Counted from the first letter of the stretch, positions 15,892 to 22,875 are shown. The stretch: 31,140 nt of DNA from JBKJTP01 sp046590195 (GCA_046590195.1 JBKJTP010000165.1:1-31140), one strand, 5' to 3'. The notes: a model not told the origin generated them from the sequence alone. Translations and numbers: made by a program.

Positions 15892-16268
15892 CTATTAACA
15901 AGAAGTCTCCGATCAATGGCGAAGCAGAGGCCGAGGTCGACCTGCACAAAATGCTGGTCCCGGATCCGGCTACGGCATTCTTGCTTAGGGTTGAAGGGGA
16001 GGGTATGACGCTGGCCGGTATAGATCACGGGGATCTGCTCGTCATTGATTCATCCCGCGTTGCAATGCCTGGGGACATTGTCGTGCTCGAGTATTATGGC
16101 GCTCATTACGTGCGCCGATTCCGCGAAACGCCGACTGACCTCCTCTTTACTTCAGAGTCAGCTGAGTCTGAGATCCTCGAAATGGGCAAAACAGGTGCAG
16201 TGAAGATCCTTGGTGTGGTTCTTCACTCGATACGCTCGTTCGAAGTTGGGAATGGGGCGCGGAGCTAG
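15879..16268 (+). CDS. UmuD/LexA-like peptidase-fold protein lacking the Ser-Lys dyad
   Basis: A 129-aa protein that aligns by eye with UmuD over almost its whole length: SPINGEAEAEVDLHKMLVPD, LLRVEGEGMTLAGI, HGDLLVIDSS, PGDIVVLEYYGAHYVRRF, GVVLHSIRSF. UmuD-type S24 peptidases self-cleave with a Ser in GDSM and a Lys 37 residues later. Here those positions are Gly42 (GEGM) and Arg79 (VRR), at exactly the same spacing. The N-terminal arm has no Cys-Gly or Ala-Gly cleavage site and is short, as in processed UmuD'. It is therefore probably a non-cleaving binding or dimerisation protein. No DNA-binding domain and no umuC/dinB partner nearby. Convergent with the next gene. Confidence 0.82.
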   Translation: MSTYPINKKSPINGEAEAEVDLHKMLVPDPATAFLLRVEGEGMTLAGIDHGDLLVIDSSRVAMPGDIVVLEYYGAHYVRRFRETPTDLLFTSESAESEILEMGKTGAVKILGVVLHSIRSFEVGNGARS

Positions 16269-16281
16269 ATAAAGCGCGGAA

Positions 16282-16620
16282 TTACGAGCGGAGCGTGTCC
16301 GCGAGATCTTCCTGAATTCCGTTCAGCTGCGAAGCGAAACTGCGGATCGTCGCAAGGATCTCATATTCTTCCGAGCCTAAAGGCTTGTTCAGGATCTCCA
16401 GATCGATCTGAGCCATGACCTCACGCGGACCGCAATACGGGTTGCAAGCGACGAAGCTCCGAGTCTTGCTTGACCACTCATCTGGCAATTGCCGAATGAT
16501 GTAGCGAAGCGAGCTGAGATAGTGAGTATATTTTTCCGCAGTGCGCGAAGACATGTCAAGGCCCAACGAGGCCTGAAGCGTATGCACTTCTGGCAAGAGA
16601 TAATCTTGCAGGGTTCCCAT
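16282..16620 (-). CDS. Hypothetical 112-aa soluble protein
   Basis: I do not recognise this family. It is a largely helical, acidic protein without signal peptide or membrane segment. A central ACNPYCGPREVMAQIDLEIL segment has two cysteines that could bind metal. Codon use looks like that of its neighbours, and ATG 16620 has an AAGG about 12 bases upstream. It converges with the UmuD-like gene (13-base gap) and is 138 bases downstream of a GNAT gene on the same strand. That gap holds a small GATCC-AATA-GGATC repeat (16639-16652) and nothing else I can assign. Confidence 0.6.
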   Translation of the reverse strand: MGTLQDYLLPEVHTLQASLGLDMSSRTAEKYTHYLSSLRYIIRQLPDEWSSKTRSFVACNPYCGPREVMAQIDLEILNKPLGSEEYEILATIRSFASQLNGIQEDLADTLRS

Positions 16621-16758
16621 AGTATACGTAAACCTTAGGATCCAATAGGATCAAAAAAAGGCCACAAGTCTGAACTTGAATGAAGCCTGAGTTAGGAAGA
16701 AGAATCAGGAAGGGGATGCAAAGATAAGCAATTTTTCGGGCAAATCCAAATCGATGAG

Positions 16759-17199
16759 CTAGAGCAGCTTAAACATCCTAAAATGGGGCCCTACAGTGGG
16801 GATATCGAATTCCTCACCCACCTGGACAAAACCCTGGGAGAGGTAGAATCCGGCAACGTTGCTTCGGGCATTGCACCAGAGGACGTCGCCACCACGCTCG
16901 CGGGCGATCTCCATTCCTCGATCAAGCAGCTGCGTGCCTAGCTGGCGCCTGCGGTAATCCTCATCAGTCGCCATCCCACGAAGCTGGAACAGCCGCTCGC
17001 CGGGCACGTCCGGATGCCCTGCCTCGTAGAACGAGCCGATCGAGACGATGCGGTTGCCATCTATCGCGGCGAGGTGATAGGTTGTCGGATCATCATCGCC
17101 AGGGAGTACGCAATCTTCGATCGGTCTGCCAGCCCTCAGGATGCGGTGTCGAAGCGGATAGGTCTCCTCGGTCGAGATTTCTTTGATGGTCAGGTGCAA
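16759..17199 (-). CDS. GNAT-family N-acetyltransferase
   Basis: A 146-aa single-domain acetyltransferase. The acetyl-CoA pyrophosphate-binding motif A is at residues 72-91 (QLRGMATDEDYRRRQLGTQL), followed by the motif B region WCNARSNVAGFYLSQGF. Substrate unknown. There is no ATG near the N-terminus; the frame opens after a stop at 17221-17223, and TTG at 17197-17199 gives a natural family start (MHLTIKEIS). Divergent from the M16 peptidase gene, whose start is 72 bases away. Confidence 0.85.
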   Translation of the reverse strand: MHLTIKEISTEETYPLRHRILRAGRPIEDCVLPGDDDPTTYHLAAIDGNRIVSIGSFYEAGHPDVPGERLFQLRGMATDEDYRRRQLGTQLLDRGMEIARERGGDVLWCNARSNVAGFYLSQGFVQVGEEFDIPTVGPHFRMFKLL

Positions 17200-17271
17200 T
17201 TGGAGCTTGGTTTGACGTTGCTAGTGTGGGAGACGATGAATTAAGCTCGGCAAAATTAACACTCCAGGGCA

Positions 17272-18681
17272 TTGGTGAAGAAGAATAGCAAGACTCTAGC
17301 GAAGACAAAGGCGACACCGGCTCGCAAACGGGGCCGAATGCGGACCGATATTTCCTCGTCAGACAGCCACGCCCGCAGGGCAAAATCGCCGACGCTGCTG
17401 GACTATGTCCGTAAAGAGGAGATCGCTAAGGTCGATGTCAAGGAGTTCAAGTATCCGAATGGACTCCGTGTGATCAGCGAGCATGTTCCGGGTTCGTCAT
17501 CGGTCTCGATCGGACTATGGGTAAATGCCGGCTCGCGTAACGAGTTTCTCGATCAGGCCGGCATCGCACACTTCATCGAGCACATGGTCTTCAAAGGCAC
17601 TGCCGGAAGATCGATGCGTGAGATCATGCGATCGGTCGAGTCGCGCGGTGGGCTGCTCAATGCATTCACCACGAAAGAGCATACCTGTTACTACGCTTGG
17701 ACACGTACGCCATATCTCGGTGAAGCTGCGGCGATCTTGTTCGAACTTGCAAGCCGTCCGAAGTTTACAGCAAAAGATATCGAGCGTGAGAAATCCGTCG
17801 TGATCGAAGAGATCAACGGCATCGAAGATGAGCCCGACGAACTTGCATTCGATTACTTCGAGAAGGAGATCTTCGGCAAGCATCCGCTCGGAAGGCCGAT
17901 CATCGGTACGGAAAGATCCGTTGAGTCATTCGATCGCGACGATCTGCTGAAGTTTCATCAGGCGCATTACAAGGCTCACAATTTCGTCATCGTTGCAAGC
18001 GGCGCGCATCAGCATGACGAGCTTTTCGCCGCTGTTGATGCGGCTATTCAGCATGTTGCAGAGGGAGTTATTGCGCGCGCGCCGAAGTCGCATCCGTTTC
18101 CGAAGAAGCCAGCAGCGCATCGCAAGCATGAGCGCGCAGGTGGACAGCAAGCACACATCATTCTCGGTCGCCGCGCACCGGGCATCAACTCAAAGCACTA
18201 CACAGCGATCAATGCACTCGTCACAGCGATCGGTGCAGGTATGAGCAGCCGACTTAATCTTCGCTTGCGTGAAGAGCTGGGGCTTGCGTACGATGCAACC
18301 GCATTCTACTCAACGTTTGGTGACACTGGATCGGTAGGCCTCTATATAGCTTCCGCGATCGAGAACTACGAGAAGGTGCGTGAGGAATTGTGGAAGATCG
18401 TCAGAGGGCTCTTCACACGTCCGATCTCACGCGTTGAACTCGAACGCACAAAAGAGCAAGTGATTGGTGGTTTGCTGCTTAGCCTCGAATCAGTCTCGAA
18501 CCGCATGATGCGGACTGGCTCACATGTACTCTACTACGATCGCTACCTCTCGATCGAGGAGGAGTTGCTCAAGATCGCAAAGCTGACGGTCGAGGATGTG
18601 AATGCGGCCGCCGAATTGCTCTTCCGAAAGGAGAGTGAACTCTCGATGATAGCTGTGACGCCGGGCAAGAGCGAGGAGTAA
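17272..18681 (+). CDS. M16-family zinc peptidase (processing peptidase / PqqL-like)
   Basis: A protein of about 469 aa with the inverted zinc motif HFIEH (H100, E103, H104) and the third ligand E180 in VVIEEINGIEDEPDE, exactly 76 residues after H104. It has the two-lobed architecture of bacterial mitochondrial-processing-peptidase-like enzymes (about 420 aa), with a C-terminal FYSTFGDTGSVGLYI region. About 50 extra N-terminal residues are Lys/Arg/Ser-rich and not hydrophobic. Starts are TTG 17272 or GTG 17275 (AGGG five bases before the GTG); an ATG at 17338 would shorten it by 22 residues. Substrates unknown. It converges with the AtpZ-like gene. Confidence 0.9.
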   Translation: MVKKNSKTLAKTKATPARKRGRMRTDISSSDSHARRAKSPTLLDYVRKEEIAKVDVKEFKYPNGLRVISEHVPGSSSVSIGLWVNAGSRNEFLDQAGIAHFIEHMVFKGTAGRSMREIMRSVESRGGLLNAFTTKEHTCYYAWTRTPYLGEAAAILFELASRPKFTAKDIEREKSVVIEEINGIEDEPDELAFDYFEKEIFGKHPLGRPIIGTERSVESFDRDDLLKFHQAHYKAHNFVIVASGAHQHDELFAAVDAAIQHVAEGVIARAPKSHPFPKKPAAHRKHERAGGQQAHIILGRRAPGINSKHYTAINALVTAIGAGMSSRLNLRLREELGLAYDATAFYSTFGDTGSVGLYIASAIENYEKVREELWKIVRGLFTRPISRVELERTKEQVIGGLLLSLESVSNRMMRTGSHVLYYDRYLSIEEELLKIAKLTVEDVNAAAELLFRKESELSMIAVTPGKSEE

Positions 18682-18686
18682 GGCAA

Positions 18687-19022
18687 TTACTTCTTCTGCT
18701 GGCCTTTCTTCTCGAGTCTTAACACTGAGATTAAAAAGTAGGCGAGACCTGCGACAGCGCCAGCGCCTGCCAGAATGCCCGTCCAAAAGGAAGATCCGGA
18801 ATCCTTATCTAGATACCAGCCGATTCCGGCCCCAATTGCCACGAACATCGCCAGCTGGAAGCCTAGGGTCAGATAGGGCCCGACTTCCTTCATTGCCTGG
18901 TTCTTGTCGCTTTCACCGCGATTGCTTCCGGGGAAAGAGATCGGGTGTTCGGCCTCGTGCTTCGGGTCTATGGGTCTATGGGACTTCGGGTCTTCGGGAA
19001 GTTCAGGTCTTTCGGTCGCCAT
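18687..19022 (-). CDS. atpZ: AtpZ/AtpI-family ATP synthase accessory protein
   Basis: A 111-aa protein with two membrane helices (about 49-71 and 80-101) separated by a GWYLDKDSG turn, the pattern of the AtpZ/AtpI family found beside F-type ATP synthase genes; members are linked to F0 assembly and Mg/Ca transport. It is on the strand opposite to atpB-G. The hydrophilic N-terminus is unusual: residues 1-20 (MATERPELPEDPKSHRPIDP) are encoded by an array of 8-bp repeats. The conserved part begins near residue 41, and an in-frame ATG at 18893 could start a 68-residue form. Its 5' end overlaps the end of the S23 gene by 20 bases. Confidence 0.82.
   Translation of the reverse strand: MATERPELPEDPKSHRPIDPKHEAEHPISFPGSNRGESDKNQAMKEVGPYLTLGFQLAMFVAIGAGIGWYLDKDSGSSFWTGILAGAGAVAGLAYFLISVLRLEKKGQQKK
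18964..19012. repeat. Array of GGGTCTNN octamers (left flank of S23 gene)
   Basis: On the plus strand, 8-bp units follow in phase: GGGTCTAT, GGGTCTAT, GGGACTTC, GGGTCTTC, then a 9-base unit GGGAAGTTC and AGGTCTTT. The array overlaps the stop codon of the S23 gene and the first codons of the atpZ-like gene. A second array of the same unit in opposite orientation lies on the other side of the S23 gene (19411-19474). Confidence 0.8.
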
Positions 19023-19395
19023 CGAGCTTTGATTTCTTGCGTAATGCTATGATCAACTTTCGAAGGTAGTTGCTGACCTTTTGACTCAACTCCCAAATTT
19101 CGCGCGTTTCTTCCCGCTGCACTCGACCTATTCGCACCGCCAGAATAAGATGAGTCTCGAATTCCGTGAGCGAGCCGCGAGCTATTGCAAGAAATCGGAG
19201 ATACTCCGCCCTGGACATTCTGCCATAACTATCCGCGATATTTGCTGGTACCGATGATGCTGAACGCGTAAACTGGCTGGTTAATCCGTAGCGATCCTCT
19301 TTTCGAAATTTATCGGAGATCTCGTACGCCATGACTGCCATGTCCATTGAGAGCTTCCAAACCTCCAGATCGCGGTAACTTTTGAGTGGTGCCAT
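19003..19395 (-). CDS. Four-helix-bundle protein, 23S rRNA-intervening-sequence (S23) family
   Basis: A 130-aa protein with the full S23/IVP signature: YRDLEVWKLSMDMAVMAYEI at the start, YGLTSQFTRSASSVPANIA (residues 36-54), GRMSRAEYLRFLAIARGSL and TEFETHLILAVRIG. These proteins form pentameric four-helix bundles and are found in 23S rRNA intervening sequences and scattered in genomes; a related protein is Avd of diversity-generating retroelements. The function is unknown. ATG 19395 is preferred over an upstream TTG at 19401. It is flanked by inverted octamer arrays and overlaps atpZ by 20 bases. It lies outside any rRNA gene, and no reverse transcriptase is nearby. Confidence 0.9.
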   Translation of the reverse strand: MAPLKSYRDLEVWKLSMDMAVMAYEISDKFRKEDRYGLTSQFTRSASSVPANIADSYGRMSRAEYLRFLAIARGSLTEFETHLILAVRIGRVQREETREIWELSQKVSNYLRKLIIALRKKSKLDGDRKT

Positions 19396-19410
19396 CCTCA
19401 AAAATACGAC

Positions 19411-19474
19411 AAAAACCCGCAGACCCCTAGACCCAAAAACCCGCAGACCCCTAGACCCAAAGACCCGTTACCCC
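19411..19474. repeat. Array of NNAGACCC octamers (right flank of S23 gene)
   Basis: Eight consecutive 8-bp units on the plus strand: AAAAACCC, GCAGACCC, CTAGACCC, AAAAACCC, GCAGACCC, CTAGACCC, AAAGACCC, GTTACCCC. The first six form two perfect 24-bp direct repeats (19411-19434 and 19435-19458). Read on the minus strand the unit is GGGTCTNN, so this array is inverted relative to the one at 18964-19012. It lies 16 bases upstream of the S23 start codon. Confidence 0.92.
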
Positions 19475-19611
19475 AAAGCCCTCCGTGAATAGCCAGTAAG
19501 AAAATGCCCATAGGAGAAACCAAATCCGGGAAAATCTCATTTGGAGCGCGCAGAATGGGTAACCAGCCCGGTTATCTTGCGTAAAAGCCCTCAGCATAAT
19601 AAAGAAGCGAA
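19475..19611. promoter_or_regulatory. Presumed upstream region of the atp gene cluster
   Basis: 137 bases between the right octamer array and the first gene of the plus-strand atp cluster. It must hold the atp promoter if none lies further left. I see a short TAACC-AGCCC-GGTTA repeat and an AT-rich CATAAT near 19595, but no convincing -35 partner. No RNA gene is apparent. Confidence 0.3.
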
Positions 19612-20064
19612 TTGAATCTAGAGCACGCGATTAATCTACAACAGAATGCCGGTGTTTTGAGCGCAGAAGAGCTCAAGTCACTTAAGGCCGGAAAGGCGTT
19701 TCTCGTACAGTACGCGTTGCTCACGATCGCCCTCTTTGCTGGCGCTTACCTTGCCTATTCCAACCTCGCCTGGGCACACACCAACGCCCTCTGGTTCGGC
19801 ATTCTCCTCTGCACTTCTACAAGCTTCGTAAGCTTCATGCTCACCGAGTGGGCATACCACCAGCCGACCGGCATTTTTCTCATGGTCTCCATGGGTTCGG
19901 TCGTCGTCAGATTGTTCAATCTCGCTATTGCGTTCGGTTTAGGCCAGTTCTTTCTGGATTTCAACCCGATGGCGCTCGCAGCAAGCCTTCTCGTCAGCTA
20001 CTTTTCGTACTTCGTTATTGAGGTGTTGTACATCCATAACAAGGCGCTGAAAGACGGTCAATAA
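19612..20064 (+). CDS. AtpI-like four-helix membrane protein at the head of the atp cluster
   Basis: A 150-aa membrane protein with about four hydrophobic helices (roughly 30-50, 57-76, 86-107, 117-141) and a short charged tail. Position, just before atpB, and size resemble AtpI-type accessory proteins that help assemble the c-ring, but I see no decisive motif. The frame opens right after TAA (19600-19602) and contains no ATG before the second helix, so the start is probably TTG 19612. atpB follows 36 bases downstream. An unrelated membrane protein conserved at this locus is the main alternative. Confidence 0.68.
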   Translation: MNLEHAINLQQNAGVLSAEELKSLKAGKAFLVQYALLTIALFAGAYLAYSNLAWAHTNALWFGILLCTSTSFVSFMLTEWAYHQPTGIFLMVSMGSVVVRLFNLAIAFGLGQFFLDFNPMALAASLLVSYFSYFVIEVLYIHNKALKDGQ

Positions 20065-20100
20065 GTTTACCATCCTACTATTCAAGGTTACCTAGAATAG

Positions 20101-21252
20101 ATGAACTCAGAGTCTCAACAGCCGGTCGTTCTTCTCGCGGATGCATCGACGCACTCAGCTCCTTCTACAGCGAAGGATACAGGGCATTCGACTGAGCATG
20201 CTGTCGAGCAAAAAGGAAGTGGCGCCCATGGTGCTGCTGGCGACCACACTGAAGCAGGTGCTCACGGCGAAGGCGCACAAGGCGGCGGCGGACTCTTCAA
20301 CGAGCTCATCAGTCACCTTGACGACACACACGAGCTTCATTTCTTCGATGCACACGTGCCGCTCCCGTATCTCTTCTGGGATCAGGATGGTTTTCACGCT
20401 TTCGCAAGCGGCCATTCAATGGAGCATACCGGTGCATATACGCTAGGTGCTCACGGCAAGCCGATGCGCGCCGACGGGAATCCGATCTCGTTCGATATGT
20501 CGATCACGGCTAACGTCGTGTTCCTTATGGTCGCAGGTGTGCTGATGCTCTGGGCAGGAATTGCCGCAGCAAGGCGCACGAAGAAGTCGATGGTACCGAA
20601 GGGTATCGGCAACGCGATGGAGAGCCTGGTGCTGTTCGTTCGCGATGAACTGGTGTATCCTAATGTCGCACGCAAATACGCTGAGCCGCTCGTGCCGTTC
20701 TTCGTAACGATCTTCATGTTCATCCTTCTGCTTAACTTCCTCGGTCTGGTACCGTTCGGACGTTCAGCGACCGGTGCTCTTGGTGTCACAGGTGCACTCG
20801 CATTGATCACATTCTTCATCACTCAATACGTCGCATTCAAGTCGATGGGATTCGGTGGATTTATGAAGCATCTGACAGGCGGTATCCTGGACATGGAGCT
20901 CAATATCGGTCTGAAGATCGTGCTCATCATCATCATGATCCCAATCGAGATCATGGGATTGTTCACGAAGCCATTCGCACTTGCGATGCGTCTATTCGCG
21001 AACATGACAGCAGGTCACGTGATCATCGTCTGTCTTATCGGTTTGGCGTTCATGTGGAAGAGTGTTGTAGCGGGGTTCGGTGTGTCCGTGCCGTTCGCAC
21101 TGTTCATCATGGTACTGGAGATACTTGTAGCGTTCATCCAGGCCTACGTATTTACGATGCTCTCGGCGCTGTTCATCGGAATGGCGATCCACGAGCATCA
21201 TGACGAAGAGCATGGCGAAGGCCATCCTGAGGCAGCCCACGCAGCCCACTAA
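20101..21252 (+). CDS. atpB: F-type ATP synthase F0 subunit a, with His-rich termini
   Basis: A 383-aa subunit a, which forms the two proton half-channels next to the c-ring. The essential Arg is R297 in KPFALAMRLFANMTAGH, and the final helix has VLEILVAFIQAYVFTMLSALFIG. About 130 N-terminal residues precede the first membrane helix. They are rich in Gly, Ala and His (14 His in the first 120), including HLDDTHELHFFDAHVPLPY, a segment seen in Bacteroidetes-type AtpB. The C-terminal 20 residues contain seven His. The N-terminus has a hydrophobic VVLLADA stretch but no convincing signal peptide. The His content could bind metal; that is inference. Confidence 0.95.
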   Translation: MNSESQQPVVLLADASTHSAPSTAKDTGHSTEHAVEQKGSGAHGAAGDHTEAGAHGEGAQGGGGLFNELISHLDDTHELHFFDAHVPLPYLFWDQDGFHAFASGHSMEHTGAYTLGAHGKPMRADGNPISFDMSITANVVFLMVAGVLMLWAGIAAARRTKKSMVPKGIGNAMESLVLFVRDELVYPNVARKYAEPLVPFFVTIFMFILLLNFLGLVPFGRSATGALGVTGALALITFFITQYVAFKSMGFGGFMKHLTGGILDMELNIGLKIVLIIIMIPIEIMGLFTKPFALAMRLFANMTAGHVIIVCLIGLAFMWKSVVAGFGVSVPFALFIMVLEILVAFIQAYVFTMLSALFIGMAIHEHHDEEHGEGHPEAAHAAH

Positions 21253-21321
21253 GCTCTTTCTTCAATCAGGTGTTTTTATTGTTTTTTGATTTATACAACC
21301 ATTAACCTAACTTATACGAAA

Positions 21322-21549
21322 ATGGGTAACGAAGCATTTGCATTTCTTTCAGCAGGTCTTGGTGCAGGTCTCGCGATCATCGGTGCTGGTATGGGTATCG
21401 GTAAGATCGCAACGGCAGCAATCGAAGCGCAGGGTCGTCAGCCAGAAATGGCAGGTGGTCTTCGTACAACGATGATCATCGCAGCAGCACTCGTTGAGGG
21501 TGTTACGCTGTTCGCACTCGTTATTTGCATCATTCTCTCGGGTAAGTAA
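21322..21549 (+). CDS. atpE: F-type ATP synthase F0 subunit c
   Basis: A 75-aa two-helix subunit, the proton-carrying ring protein. Helix 1 is glycine-rich (GLGAGLAIIGAGMGIG), the polar loop is EAQGRQPEM, and helix 2 carries the ion-binding Glu59 in AAALVEGVTLF. Helix 1 has no Gln at the sodium-ligand position and Glu59 is followed by Gly, so proton coupling is expected. ATG 21322 is chosen over an in-frame TTG at 21286 because it gives the standard family length and start (MGNEAFAF). It is followed by a long hairpin-rich gap before atpF. Confidence 0.95.
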   Translation: MGNEAFAFLSAGLGAGLAIIGAGMGIGKIATAAIEAQGRQPEMAGGLRTTMIIAAALVEGVTLFALVICIILSGK

Positions 21550-21673
21550 TACCAGAGAGGATCAAAGTTTCGCAGACATTGTCTGCACAAGTTAGGCGTT
21601 CCGCACGGGCCGAGTTATCTCGGCCCACGGAATGAGTCTCTAAACGGGGCGATCCTGATGGTGCAACAGGTGT

Positions 21674-21690
21674 AACCGAAGCGGTTTTTT
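21674..21690 (+). terminator. Short terminator-like hairpin after atpE
   Basis: Stem AACCG / CGGTT with loop AAG followed by an unbroken T run ending at 21690. The stem is short (5 bp), so termination is probably partial, which would fit attenuation between atpE and atpF. Confidence 0.45.
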
Positions 21691-21697
21691 CTACGTC

Positions 21698-21714
21698 AGC
21701 CCCGAGGGGCTTTT
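21698..21714 (+). terminator. GC-rich hairpin with T tail after atpE
   Basis: Arms AGCCCC and GGGGCT separated by GA (effective loop CGAG), followed by TTT and then TGG. It is GC-rich with a short U tract, and may be a partial terminator in tandem with the one at 21674-21690. Confidence 0.45.
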
Positions 21715-21820
21715 GGCGTATATCTAGGGGAGGAATCAGTTACCCCTAGGTGCCCTTACTAGCTAGGTGTTCAAGCTATCGACTGGGGTACTCCAGGATA
21801 GCCATCATTACATTCAAGCC

Positions 21821-22309
21821 ATGCTCGAGATCAATCCCGGTTTAACGATCTGGACGATAATCATCTTCGCCATTCTTCTCGTCCTTCTTTCGAAGTTCGC
21901 GTGGAAGCCGATTCTTTCATCCCTGAAAGCTCGTGAAACAGCTATCGCTGACTCGCTGACGAAGGCAGAGCAGGCGCGCACCGAAGCCGAGCGCATCATC
22001 GCTGAGAACAAGCTTGAGCGCGTACGTGCCGAAGAGGAAACTCAAAAGGCGCTTCGCGAAGGACGTGAGTACGCCGAGCGGATGAGACTCGACCTCGTTC
22101 ACAAGGCTGAGAACGAAGCACGTCATTTGCTCGAGCAGGCACGCGCTGAGATCAAGCGCGATACTGAAGCAGCTCTCATTCGTCTACGTGAAGAGGCAGC
22201 CGAGCTCGCCATCATGGCAACAAGCAAGTTGCTCGATGAGAATCTCACCGGCGATCGTCATGCAAAGGTCATAGATCGCATGATCGCTGACATGCCGGCA
22301 ACTGTCTAA
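21821..22309 (+). CDS. atpF: F-type ATP synthase F0 subunit b
   Basis: A 162-aa peripheral-stalk subunit: one N-terminal membrane helix (about residues 8-25), then KFAWKPILSSLKARE and a long charged coiled coil to the C-terminus. ATG 21821 gives the usual start (MLEINPGLTIWTIIIFAILL). A GTG at 21767 would add 18 residues of atypical sequence that overlap the end of the structured intergenic region. atpH follows after 14 bases. Confidence 0.93.
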   Translation: MLEINPGLTIWTIIIFAILLVLLSKFAWKPILSSLKARETAIADSLTKAEQARTEAERIIAENKLERVRAEEETQKALREGREYAERMRLDLVHKAENEARHLLEQARAEIKRDTEAALIRLREEAAELAIMATSKLLDENLTGDRHAKVIDRMIADMPATV

Positions 22310-22323
22310 CCCATCCAAAAAGA

Positions 22324-22875
22324 ATGGAACAACGGGTTGCCATACGATACGCCCAGGCTCTGATAGATCTCGCCAACGAGAGAGATCTCATTGAGCAGTT
22401 CTCCAAAGATGTCACAACGATCGATGATGTTATCGAGTCGTCGAAGGATCTGCGTGCAATGCTGCACAGCCCGGTGATCCGTCCGCACTTGAAGCACACA
22501 GTTCTTCAGCAGATCTTTGCTCAGCATATCTCGAAAGAGATGTTGAACTTCCTCGATCTGCTCGTTCGAAAAGGTCGCGGAGCGTTGCTCCGTTCGACCA
22601 TCGTCGAGTTCAGAAAGCTTGTCGATACAAAACAGAATGTTGTCCGCGCAAAGGTCACAAGCGCGGTCGAATTGTCCGAGGATCAGCGCAAGGCGATTCA
22701 GTCGCGCCTCGCTACGCTTACCGGACAGACAGTGGTTTCTTCTTACTTTCTCGATCCTTCACTCAAAGGTGGTTTTGTTGCTCGTATTGGGGATACTCAG
22801 ATCGATGCTAGTTTGAAGCATCAACTCGAGTTGCTCCGCGAGCAGTTCAGGAGTGGAAGTGCTCTCCTGAATTGA
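22324..22875 (+). CDS. atpH: F-type ATP synthase F1 subunit delta
   Basis: A 183-aa subunit (OSCP homologue) linking the peripheral stalk to the top of the alpha/beta hexamer. Family features are the N-terminal VAIRYAQALIDLANE helix, a middle NFLDLLVRKGRG segment and the C-terminal SYFLDPSLKGGFVARIGDTQIDASLKHQLELL block. Normal length. It lies between atpF (14 bases upstream) and a secreted protein gene (56 bases downstream). Confidence 0.94.
   Translation: MEQRVAIRYAQALIDLANERDLIEQFSKDVTTIDDVIESSKDLRAMLHSPVIRPHLKHTVLQQIFAQHISKEMLNFLDLLVRKGRGALLRSTIVEFRKLVDTKQNVVRAKVTSAVELSEDQRKAIQSRLATLTGQTVVSSYFLDPSLKGGFVARIGDTQIDASLKHQLELLREQFRSGSALLN

Larger units (their letters stand above)
21550..21820 (+). 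other. Hairpin-rich atpE-atpF intergenic region
   Basis: A 271-base gap with at least five stem-loops in a row: GCAGAC-ATT-GTCTGC (21572-21586); a large one with stem GGGCCGAG-TTAT-CTCGGCCC extended by TTCCG/CGGAA (21599-21632); AACCG-AAG-CGGTT with T tail (21674-21690); AGCCCC-GA-GGGGCT with TTTT (21698-21714); CTAGGGG/CCCCTAG with a 12-base loop (21724-21749). Such structures could protect the 3' end of an atpE message or attenuate transcription, raising subunit c relative to the downstream subunits. No tRNA-like fold is seen. Confidence 0.65.

Noticed and set aside
16639..16659. GATCC-AATA-GGATC hairpin followed by seven A as a terminator
   Set aside because: On the minus strand, where the flanking genes are read, the T run precedes the hairpin instead of following it. 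On the plus strand the tail is A, not T.
19411..19474. Possible CRISPR array
   Set aside because: The units are 8 bp and contiguous with no spacers; there are no cas genes. It is a simple octamer array.
21286..21321. Upstream TTG start that would extend subunit c by 12 residues
   Set aside because: The extension is not typical of the family. ATG 21322 gives the standard 75-aa protein.
21550..21820. tRNA or other known RNA gene in the atpE-atpF gap
   Set aside because: The stems do not form a cloverleaf, and there is no T-loop or CCA pattern. They are better described as serial hairpins.
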